Of a DNA stretch of 10,514 bases, positions 6,028 to 10,514 are shown in pieces. Each line of letters starts with the position of its first letter. Positions within the stretch are counted from its first letter, which is position 1. The notes below the pieces were generated by a model. The model made no database searches. It was not told where the DNA came from and worked only from the letters and a program-made list of their open reading frames with translations. The translations under genes were made by a program, and so were the position numbers. Source of the stretch: Patescibacteria group bacterium (GTDB lineage: Bacteria > Patescibacteriota > Minisyncoccia > Phycocordibacterales > UBA2100); assembly GCA_024654485.1 (NCBI GenBank), contig JANLHO010000058.1, positions 1 to 10,514 of the forward strand, read 5' to 3'.

Positions 6028-6711
6028 TCATAGAACGTATTTTCCTTCCTTATCATCGCGCACTATGCGTCCCTGATCCATTGTAACAACGCGGCGGCCT
6101 ATGGCATCCACGACCGATTTGTTGTGCGTCGTCAGGATAACGGTGGTACCTAGGTCGTTGACCTTCTTCAGTATTTCTACGACATCGTGAGCGTTTATAG
6201 GGTCCAGATTGCCGGTGGGTTCGTCGGCTATCAGAACATCGGGCTGGTTGACGATGGCGCGCGCTATCGCGACGCGCTGCTGCTCTCCGCCTGAGAGCTG
6301 GTGCGGGAAGCTCCATATCTTGTCCGAGAGCCCCACCAGATCCAGAACGTGCGGTACGTCGCCCTGTATGTCTTCGTCGCTCTTGCCCGCCACCTCCAGC
6401 GCGAATGCAATATTTTCATATACATTCTTCGTCGGTAGGAGCCGGAAATCCTGGAAAACGGTGCCAATATTGCGCCGGAGGCGCAGAAGCTCGCCATTGG
6501 AAAGGCGCGATATCTCCTGCTCGCCGAAATAGACCGTCCCCTCGCTGGGTATTACCTCGGCAAACAACATCTTTAGGAGCGTCGTTTTCCCCGCGCCCGA
6601 ATGCCCGACTATAGAAACGAATTCTCCCGGATCTATACCGAGCGTGACGCCTTCCACCGCAGCGGGAGTGCCCTCATAATACATTTTCGTGACCTTATCA
6701 AAGTAGATCAT
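6028..6711 (-). CDS. ftsE: Cell division ATP-binding protein FtsE
   Basis: 227-aa cytoplasmic ABC ATPase that works with FtsX. Motifs: Walker A GHSGAGKT (36-43), Q-loop Gln87 in VFQDFRLLP, signature LSGGEQQR (139-146), Walker B VLIADEP (159-165, catalytic Glu164), D-loop NLD, and switch His196 in TTHN. Its length fits FtsE. I chose ATG 6711 because family members start with MIxFxxVxKxY. An upstream ATG at 6774 would add 21 residues without family resemblance. The chosen ATG overlaps the TGA of a 24-codon mini-ORF (ATGA). A TATAAT promoter lies at 6792-6797. The ftsX gene follows after 82 nt, as expected for an ftsEX operon. Confidence 0.94.
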   Translation of the reverse strand: MIYFDKVTKMYYEGTPAAVEGVTLGIDPGEFVSIVGHSGAGKTTLLKMLFAEVIPSEGTVYFGEQEISRLSNGELLRLRRNIGTVFQDFRLLPTKNVYENIAFALEVAGKSDEDIQGDVPHVLDLVGLSDKIWSFPHQLSGGEQQRVAIARAIVNQPDVLIADEPTGNLDPINAHDVVEILKKVNDLGTTVILTTHNKSVVDAIGRRVVTMDQGRIVRDDKEGKYVL

Positions 6712-6782
6712 GAAAGTGTGCTCGGGGTGCGGCATACGAAGCATTGCGGGAACACGTATCGACCGGATAAACATGCGGACAT
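6708..6782 (-). CDS. Putative 24-aa leader peptide upstream of ftsE
   Basis: Begins ATG TCC GCA TGT (MSAC…), 9 nt after the TATAAT box, and ends in TGA that shares bases with the ftsE ATG (ATGA). If translated, it could couple ribosomes into ftsE, which lacks a good Shine-Dalgarno sequence. A second gene in the window has the same layout. There is no homology support, and chance is possible. Confidence 0.3.
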   Translation of the reverse strand: MSACLSGRYVFPQCFVCRTPSTLS

Positions 6783-6791
6783 AACCGTCCT

Positions 6792-6819
6792 ATTATACAG
6801 TGCCGACGGATGTGTCCAA
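6792..6819 (-). promoter_or_regulatory. Promoter of ftsE
   Basis: Perfect -10 TATAAT (6792-6797) with a weak -35 TTGGAC (6814-6819) and a 16-bp spacer, in the 168-nt gap after prfB (the gap holds no other gene). The predicted transcript start is near 6785. Confidence 0.55.
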
Positions 6820-6942
6820 ACCCGCACACCAACATCTCCGTTGCTCCCGTTTCGCCATGGCCAATCGCTATGAATCAGGGAGGTGCTTGTTGATACACGT
6901 GTCAGACGCAATGTGAATCCGCCCCGCAAAATGACGGCAATG

Positions 6943-7827
6943 TTAGTGTGCGGGCAAATTCTTTTCCGCGTCAATGAAGGACTGTATATCCCCTTCAAGC
7001 ACACTCTCTACATCGCGTCGCTCGTGGTCGGTGCGATGGTCCTTCACAAGCTGGTACGGGTGCAGCACGTACGAGCGTATCTGGCTCCCCCATTCTATCT
7101 TCGTTGAGGTACCGGCCGAAAGGCCGCGCGCTTCGCGCTCTGCGGCCTCTTCGCGCATTCGGAATAGCTTTCCTCGTATCATTTCCAACGCCTTCTCCCT
7201 ATTCTGCGCCTGACTACGCTCCGAAGTGACGTGTACAGCGATGCCCGTGGGCGTGTGCGTCATGCGCACGGCCGTATCGCGTTTGTTGACGTTTTGCCCG
7301 CCGGGGCCGCCCGCGCGCGCGACCGTCACTTCTATCTCGCTATCCGGTATCTGCAGCTCACCCTTGTCGGCGAGCTTCGGCAACACCTCCACGAGGGAGA
7401 AGCTGGTCTGTCGTTTGCCCGCAGAATTGAAAGGAGACATGCGCACGAGGCGGTGCACGCCCGCCTCTTTTTTCAGGGTGCCGTACGCGCCCTTGCCGGA
7501 GACCTCAAAAGAAACGCTCCTATACCCGCCCATAGTATTTGCATTGGAAGAAAGGAGCGACAATCCCCAACCGCGCGATTCGGCGTATTTACCGTACATC
7601 TCAAAAAGCATGCGCGAGAAATCTTCTGCATCATCTCCTCCCGCGCCGGATACGATGGAGATGAGCGCGTCGCACTTATCTTGCGCGCCGCTGCCGGCAA
7701 GGCGCGCCTTGAGCTCCTGATACTCCTTCAGGGTGGACTGCGCCTTGTCCTTGTCGGCCCAAAAATCCGCCGCTCCCATCGCCGCCTCTATCTCGGCTAT
7801 TTTCTTTGAAATATCTTCCTTCTGCAT
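6943..7827 (-). CDS. prfB: Peptide chain release factor 2, shortened
   Basis: 294-aa class I release factor that reads UAA and UGA and triggers peptide release on the ribosome. SPF (131-133) is the RF2 anticodon-like tripeptide, and GGPGGQ (173-178) carries the catalytic GGQ. GVHRLVRMSPF and the GWGSQIRSYV-like block (EWGSQIRSYV, 245-254) confirm the family. E. coli RF2 has 365 aa. Here the start aligns just after the usual frameshift position, and much of helical domain 1 (between about residues 45 and 60) is missing. No CTTTGA-type programmed frameshift site precedes the ATG, so that autoregulation is absent. ATG 7827 is 6 nt after an extended -10 box, with no Shine-Dalgarno sequence. Confidence 0.93.
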   Translation of the reverse strand: MQKEDISKKIAEIEAAMGAADFWADKDKAQSTLKEYQELKARLAGSGAQDKCDALISIVSGAGGDDAEDFSRMLFEMYGKYAESRGWGLSLLSSNANTMGGYRSVSFEVSGKGAYGTLKKEAGVHRLVRMSPFNSAGKRQTSFSLVEVLPKLADKGELQIPDSEIEVTVARAGGPGGQNVNKRDTAVRMTHTPTGIAVHVTSERSQAQNREKALEMIRGKLFRMREEAAEREARGLSAGTSTKIEWGSQIRSYVLHPYQLVKDHRTDHERRDVESVLEGDIQSFIDAEKNLPAH

Positions 7828-7833
7828 TTCGTG

Positions 7834-7842
7834 AGTATAGCA
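7834..7842 (-). promoter_or_regulatory. Extended -10 promoter of prfB
   Basis: TGC-TATACT on the minus strand, 6 nt before the prfB ATG, predicting a leaderless mRNA. It starts immediately after the hairpin at 7842-7868. Confidence 0.5.
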
Positions 7843-7868
7843 GAGGGCACGTGCGTTGCGTGCCCTCT
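7842..7868. repeat. 10-bp hairpin between the 104-aa gene and prfB
   Basis: AGAGGGCACG (7842-7851) pairs perfectly with CGTGCCCTCT (7859-7868) around a 7-nt loop. It is the only structure after the 104-aa gene, so it may end that transcript, but on the minus strand it is followed by GCTATACT and not a T-run. Confidence 0.5.
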
Positions 7869-7885
7869 TGTGTGCCTTGCGCCGA

Positions 7886-8200
7886 TTAGTGAAGCGCGGT
7901 GGAAGCGCCCTCGTAGGCGAGATGAAGAGCTGTTATCTCCTTCGTTACTATTTCTGAATCGTGTTTGGCGAGTAGTCTGAAGGGTTGCCGCGAAATCGCC
8001 ATAACGACGAATCGTGTTCCCCTATCTACGTCTTCCTCTGGGGATTCATCAACGGACCACTCACACTTTTCGTTCTCAAACACAATCCGAACCCATGTTC
8101 CCACCGCAACACGACCTTGCTCGGGACAATGATCGCTGAACTCTATATTCATGCTCCTGCCAGTCAGGAGCGTAAGCATGAACATTTTGTCTTCTGTCAT
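7886..8200 (-). CDS. Hypothetical protein, 104 aa
   Basis: I do not recognise this protein. It is a small soluble product with alternating hydrophobic stretches that suggest a beta-rich fold (FMLTLLTG, VGTWVRIVFE, TRFVVMAIS) and an acidic centre (DESPEEDVD, 51-59). ATG 8200 is preferred because GGGAG lies 6 nt upstream; a GTG at 8263 in the same frame would add 21 residues. The ATG overlaps the TGA of a 15-codon mini-ORF. It lies between tRNA-Thr(CGT) and prfB. Confidence 0.6.
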   Translation of the reverse strand: MTEDKMFMLTLLTGRSMNIEFSDHCPEQGRVAVGTWVRIVFENEKCEWSVDESPEEDVDRGTRFVVMAISRQPFRLLAKHDSEIVTKEITALHLAYEGASTALH

Positions 8201-8244
8201 AGCTTGCTCCCATTGCACTGCCACATGCGCATGCATGTGGACAT
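8197..8244 (-). CDS. Putative 15-aa leader peptide of the 104-aa gene
   Basis: Reads MSTCMRMWQCNGSKL. It starts 9 nt after an extended -10 box, and its TGA overlaps the next gene's ATG (ATGA). This is the same spacing and overlap as upstream of ftsE, and both peptides start MS(A/T)C. An 8-bp hairpin (CCACATGC/GCATGTGG, 8221-8240) falls inside it. Translation is unproven. Confidence 0.25.
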   Translation of the reverse strand: MSTCMRMWQCNGSKL

Positions 8245-8253
8245 TCTCACAAA

Positions 8254-8262
8254 ACAGTACCA
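8254..8262 (-). promoter_or_regulatory. Extended -10 candidate for the 104-aa gene
   Basis: TGG-TACTGT on the minus strand, 12 nt downstream of the tRNA-Thr(CGT) 3' end and 9 nt before the mini-ORF ATG. It is a weaker match to TATAAT than the others. Confidence 0.3.
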
Positions 8263-8273
8263 CGCGTATCGTG

Positions 8274-8346
8274 AGCCACCTGTCGGATTTGAACCGACGA
8301 CCCCGTCTTTACGAAAGACGTGCTCTACCAACTGAGCTAAGGTGGC
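8274..8346 (-). tRNA. tRNA-Thr (anticodon CGT)
   Basis: 73-nt cloverleaf on the minus strand. The acceptor GCCACCT pairs with AGGTGGC, the D-arm is GCTCAGTTGGTAGAGC, the anticodon stem is CGTCT/AGACG with loop TTCGTAA (anticodon CGT, reads ACG), and the T-arm is GTCGG-TTCGAAT-CCGAC. The discriminator is U73 and CCA is not encoded. It lies 43 nt after tRNA-Thr(GGT), so the two threonine tRNAs are likely processed from one transcript. Confidence 0.96.
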
Positions 8347-8389
8347 TAACAATGGGTATCCTACGCTATCGTGCTTTGATTTTCAATTG

Positions 8390-8655
8390 AGCCGATGGCC
8401 GGAGTTGAACCGGCGACCTACTCCTTCGCTTACACCCTTTCTCTCATATGCACGCGGAAAGGGGCTAGACTGTATTTTCCACCTTATGGAATATAAGGCG
8501 GCCCTTGTCAGTCGTTCGAGCGTCTTGGACGACGCTACGGTCTTGGCCTGTGCCGACCTTTAACCGTTATTCGGGATTCATCGAACCGTTACCGGAACGA
8601 CGGGCAGGGATCGCGACCCACCATGGAGTTGCTCTACCAACTGAGCTACATCGGC
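8390..8655 (-). tRNA. tRNA-Thr (anticodon GGT) interrupted by a group I intron
   Basis: Two exons on the minus strand: 8655-8620 (36 nt) and 8426-8390 (37 nt). Joined, they form a normal 73-nt tRNA: acceptor GCCGATG/CATCGGC, D-arm GCTCAGTTGGTAGAGC, anticodon stem ACTCC/GGAGT, loop AT-GGT-AA, and T-arm GCCGG-TTCAACT-CCGGC, with U73. The anticodon GGT reads ACC and ACU. The G1-C72 and C2-G71 pairs and the anticodon fit threonine identity. The intron lies between positions 36 and 37, directly after the anticodon. CCA is not encoded. The 5' end abuts the stop codon of the upstream gene with no spacer. Confidence 0.9.
8427..8619 (-). ncRNA. Self-splicing group I intron in tRNA-Thr(GGT)
   Basis: 193-nt intron with no internal ORF. 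P1 forms between the exon end GGU plus intron GGG and the guide CCUGCC (8608-8603), placing the expected U.G pair at the 5' splice site. Further helices visible: a P2-like hairpin with a GUAA loop (8602-8579), P4 ACGGU/ACCGU, P5 GGUC/GGCC, P6 AGCGUC/GACGCU, P7 GACUG (8513-8509) with CAGUC (8472-8468), P8 CCUUAU/AUAAGG and P9 CCCUUUC/GAAAGGG (8463-8435). It ends in G (8427), the usual terminal guanosine. P3 is not cleanly resolved because CGGUUC could pair with GGGCCG only by competing with P2. The compact size and tRNA location resemble IC3 introns such as those of cyanobacterial tRNA-Leu and Azoarcus tRNA-Ile. Confidence 0.88.
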
Positions 8656-9252
8656 TTACATCGCCATCTCGTTGATGGCGTTACAGAGGATATCACGAAG
8701 TTTTGTGTTATTAAAATATAAGGTCAATACTCCATGCTCGGACTTCTTCCGGTAATTTCCCACGCCGCGATGCGGCGTAACCATGATGGACGGATGGAAC
8801 TGCTTTCTTGAAACTTTTAAAGATCTCGTCCAGTAGTGAACGCTCTTCTCCTCATCCATGTCGCCAAATATTTGTAACCCGAAACGCAGACGAAGTCTGT
8901 CAATGCCGTAAAACCGAACAAGAAATTCTATAAATTTTCGAATTAAGGCCGGATCGCTATTGCCAAGCCGGATAGAACCCTTACTGGCCTTCGTCCCCTC
9001 CCCCCAATACAACCCGACGCCAAGACCGTACAGAACTGCCTCCGAGACGGTTTTGGGTTGCCTAACTACAAATGGATCGCCGTCGGGATTCCATTTTTGG
9101 TATAACGCATCACTTATAGACCGCTTCGGTATGTTGTGTTTTCTCAGCCAATAATTCACTTTTTGCTCCGAGCACCTTAGGCGCTTCGCGATTTCCGAAA
9201 CCGAAAATTTTCTCTCCAAATAATAGAGGGCTAGGACATTTCTGCTCAGCAT
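8656..9252 (-). CDS. HTH and LAGLIDADG-like protein, possible homing endonuclease relative
   Basis: 198-aa protein in two parts. Residues 1-50 form a helix-turn-helix (FSVSEIAKRLRCSEQKVNYWL, split around residues 16-36, then HNIPKRSISDA). Residues 72-198 resemble a single LAGLIDADG-like unit: VLYGLGVGLYWGEGTK (73-88) corresponds to the motif helix, with Glu85 in place of the usual Asp, followed by IRLGNSDPALIRKFIEFL and a FHPSI strand region. I recall similar HTH plus YWxEG proteins in other bacteria, but their function is not established to my knowledge. ATG 9252 is 6 nt after an extended -10 box. The TAA stop (8658-8656) directly touches the 5' end of the intron-bearing tRNA, which makes a link to intron mobility tempting but unproven. 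Confidence 0.75.
   Translation of the reverse strand: MLSRNVLALYYLERKFSVSEIAKRLRCSEQKVNYWLRKHNIPKRSISDALYQKWNPDGDPFVVRQPKTVSEAVLYGLGVGLYWGEGTKASKGSIRLGNSDPALIRKFIEFLVRFYGIDRLRLRFGLQIFGDMDEEKSVHYWTRSLKVSRKQFHPSIMVTPHRGVGNYRKKSEHGVLTLYFNNTKLRDILCNAINEMAM
8687..8695 (-). promoter_or_regulatory. Possible tRNA-Thr promoter inside the upstream gene
   Basis: TGA-TATCCT on the minus strand, about 32 nt before the tRNA-Thr(GGT) 5' end and inside the 3' end of the HTH/LAGLIDADG gene. It is a weak match. Without it, the tRNAs would depend on read-through from that gene's promoter. Confidence 0.25.
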
Positions 9253-9258
9253 TAGAGT

Positions 9259-9267
9259 AGTATACCA
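9259..9267 (-). promoter_or_regulatory. Extended -10 promoter of the HTH/LAGLIDADG-like gene
   Basis: TGG-TATACT on the minus strand, 6 nt before ATG 9252, in the 23-nt gap after the HD-domain gene. It predicts a leaderless mRNA. Confidence 0.5.
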
Positions 9268-9275
9268 TGCAGGGA

Positions 9276-9938
9276 TTACTCTATGTAATAATCCAACAAT
9301 TCCTTGATGAGTGGCGCTGCACTTTCATCCGTAATATCTTCGGGCTTCAAGCTCGTCTGTGCGAATATCATGCGCTCTATCCCCCGCTCCGCCGCCACTA
9401 TCTCCTCAAAACGCTCCTCGGGCACGAGCGCGATATCGTGCTCCCCCTTGCGCTTCATGTAGCGCTCACGCGCTTCGCGCAGCCGCTCATCAAGCGAGAG
9501 GATGCCGTATGGCGCGACGCGCGAATCCGCGTATTCGCATACTTTCTGCTCCCAAGACCCTTCGGCGAGCGTGGCCTCTGCCTTGGAGAACGCCACAGAG
9601 TCAACGCATGTGATGACCGCGTCGGGCAGAGCGAGCTCGCGGGCTATCGCGAGCGTCGCCGCATGCTGGTCGGTGCCATATTTCTCCGCATACTCGGCTT
9701 TGATGCCCGACCAATACTTCGCCCCCTCCGGCTCCAGAAATTCGGGAAATTGCGTTAGGTCAAATTTGAGTATGTTGCCCATGTCGTGGAAAAGGCACGC
9801 GAGCGTGATTGTGTGCGCATCTAAATCCCCCGAAAAATGCTCGGCGACCATCTTCCCCACCGCGGCTACCCGCAGCTGATGGAGCTGTAGCGCGGGCAAT
9901 ATCTTATAGTGCGCGTATATTTCGCGCGGCGTTTTCAT
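9276..9938 (-). CDS. HD-domain protein, predicted metal-dependent phosphohydrolase
   Basis: 220-aa soluble protein with the HD signature: His20 in LHQLRVAAV, His51-Asp52 in ACLFHDMGNILKF, and a distal Asp138 in YADSRV. HD proteins bind metal and commonly hydrolyse phosphate esters of nucleotides. The substrate cannot be told from sequence. The C-terminal part (150-220) is charged and helical (DERLREARERYMKRK). I chose ATG 9938 because an extended -10 box ends 6 nt upstream; a GTG at 9944 adds two residues. It is not an obvious RelA/SpoT (no synthetase domain) or a dGTPase (too short). Confidence 0.8.
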   Translation of the reverse strand: MKTPREIYAHYKILPALQLHQLRVAAVGKMVAEHFSGDLDAHTITLACLFHDMGNILKFDLTQFPEFLEPEGAKYWSGIKAEYAEKYGTDQHAATLAIARELALPDAVITCVDSVAFSKAEATLAEGSWEQKVCEYADSRVAPYGILSLDERLREARERYMKRKGEHDIALVPEERFEEIVAAERGIERMIFAQTSLKPEDITDESAAPLIKELLDYYIE

Positions 9939-9944
9939 GCGCAC

Positions 9945-9953
9945 ACTTTAGCA
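9945..9953 (-). promoter_or_regulatory. Extended -10 promoter of the HD-domain gene
   Basis: TGC-TAAAGT on the minus strand, 6 nt before ATG 9938, predicting a leaderless mRNA. It lies in the 16-nt gap after the upstream GNAT-like gene. Confidence 0.4.
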
Positions 9954-9954
9954 T

Positions 9955-10514
9955 CTATGCCGCTTCCCTCAACGAGATGGCATCGTCCGCAGGAGGACCC
10001 TCGTCGTTGTCCGCAGACTCGGTTTTGGGCATATCCACCGCCCCACTCGCTTCCGCTTCGTCATCAATAGGGATGTCCACGTGCTCACTTTTCTTATTTT
10101 CCGTATCTGCATCCGTAATGCGCAGGACCCGTCCGAGTTCCGGCTTCGCTGCAACGACCCTGAAACCACTGCTCGGGCGTATGCGCTCTACATCAACTTT
10201 CGTATAGCCGCTAGCCGTAAGGGTCTGCTTCGCGGCACCGAGCAGAGTCCCGATGACCCGCCGCTGCGTCTCGCCCGGCCGAGCCGTCCATAACTGCCGT
10301 ATAGCCGCTTTCTTGCCTTGTGGCGTTTTCTTGATAGCGAGGAAACCGACGACATCTTCGCCCTGCTTTGCAACAAAGAGAAGGTCGTGTTCGCCCGGCT
10401 GACTGATTGACTTCTTTATCCCGGCGATGTCATGCTTGCGCTGTTCCAATGAACCTCCTTCTGACTGGCTCAAACTCGTGTCTAGCACGTTGTACTTCAG
10501 CTCTTTTATCTTGG
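9955..10514 (-). CDS. GNAT-like protein, 5' end outside the window
   Basis: The frame is open to the right edge, so the true start is probably outside; a GTG at 10488 is a fallback start giving 177 aa. The middle resembles a GNAT acyltransferase core: a strand LLFVAKQGEDVVGFLAIKK, then AAIRQLWTARPGETQRRVIGTLLGAAKQTLTASGY, where R-R-x-x-G-T-L-L looks like the acetyl-CoA loop (usual form Q/RxxGxG/A), then a strand KVDVERI. The last ~55 residues are acidic, proline- and serine-containing and probably disordered (DIPIDDEAEASG, DNDEGPPADD). The substrate is unknown. The family call is tentative because the CoA loop is imperfect. Confidence 0.5.
   Translation of the reverse strand, partial: KIKELKYNVLDTSLSQSEGGSLEQRKHDIAGIKKSISQPGEHDLLFVAKQGEDVVGFLAIKKTPQGKKAAIRQLWTARPGETQRRVIGTLLGAAKQTLTASGYTKVDVERIRPSSGFRVVAAKPELGRVLRITDADTENKKSEHVDIPIDDEAEASGAVDMPKTESADNDEGPPADDAISLREAA

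Noticed and set aside
7820..7870. Programmed +1 frameshift site for prfB
   Set aside because: I looked for CTTTGA and an upstream short ORF in another frame. The region before the ATG holds a hairpin and a -10 box instead.
8221..8240. Hairpin CCACATGC/GCATGTGG as a terminator of the tRNA-Thr transcript
   Set aside because: It is followed on the minus strand by CAGTGCAATG with no T-run, and it lies inside the possible leader ORF.
8420..8660. Two separate partial tRNAs instead of one intron-containing tRNA
   Set aside because: The halves form one complete cloverleaf with matching acceptor and anticodon stems, and the sequence between them folds as a group I intron.
1..10514. CRISPR array, insertion sequence, toxin-antitoxin or phage defence system
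   Set aside because: No regularly spaced repeats, transposase, nuclease-antitoxin pair or defence domain is seen. The only mobile-element candidates are the tRNA intron and the tRNA-Gln cassette.
1..10514. Alternative genetic code with TGA as glycine
   Set aside because: guaB and ftsE end in TGA at the expected protein ends, the other genes read through without in-frame TGA, and an RF2 gene is present.

Overview
The window reads like part of a small-genome bacterium of the Candidate Phyla Radiation (Patescibacteria, perhaps a parcubacterial lineage). This is inferred from an IMP dehydrogenase without CBS domains, a shortened release factor 2, a divergent CTP synthase, tRNAs without encoded CCA, and a group I intron in a tRNA. 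The phylum call is moderate confidence. TGA is used as a stop (guaB, ftsE) and an RF2 gene is present, so the code is ordinary table 11 and not the TGA=Gly code of some CPR groups.

Every gene I can support lies on the minus strand. Read in the direction of transcription (from high to low coordinates), they are: a partial GNAT-like protein; an HD-domain protein; an HTH plus LAGLIDADG-like protein whose stop codon touches the next tRNA; tRNA-Thr(GGT), interrupted by a 193-nt group I intron; tRNA-Thr(CGT); a 104-aa orphan; prfB; ftsE and ftsX (divisome ABC system); pyrG (CTP synthesis); guaB (GMP branch of purine synthesis); a 111-aa orphan; and a secreted CapA-like protein. The last 840 bases (1-844) hold no convincing protein gene. 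They contain an intact tRNA-Gln(CTG), halves of a second tRNA-Gln on both sides of it, several long hairpins, a heptamer tandem repeat and a 13-bp direct repeat. The left edge has a rho-independent terminator for a plus-strand transcript that lies outside the window.

Two themes stand out. First, the tRNA-Thr(GGT) intron shows nearly all group I landmarks (P1 with U.G splice pair, P4-P9, terminal G) and sits directly beside a possible homing-type protein gene. Second, many genes appear leaderless: an extended -10 box (TGn then TAnanT) lies 5-7 nt before the start ATG of capA, pyrG, prfB, the HTH/LAGLIDADG gene and the HD gene, and guaB has TATAAT 5 nt before its ATG. The two genes with starts further from their promoter (ftsE and the 104-aa orphan) each have a tiny ORF that begins 9 nt after the -10 box and ends in a TGA overlapping the gene's ATG.

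Functionally the block is mostly housekeeping (nucleotide synthesis, translation termination, cell division, tRNAs), with few obvious operons beyond ftsEX. Many genes have their own promoter although they are packed close together.
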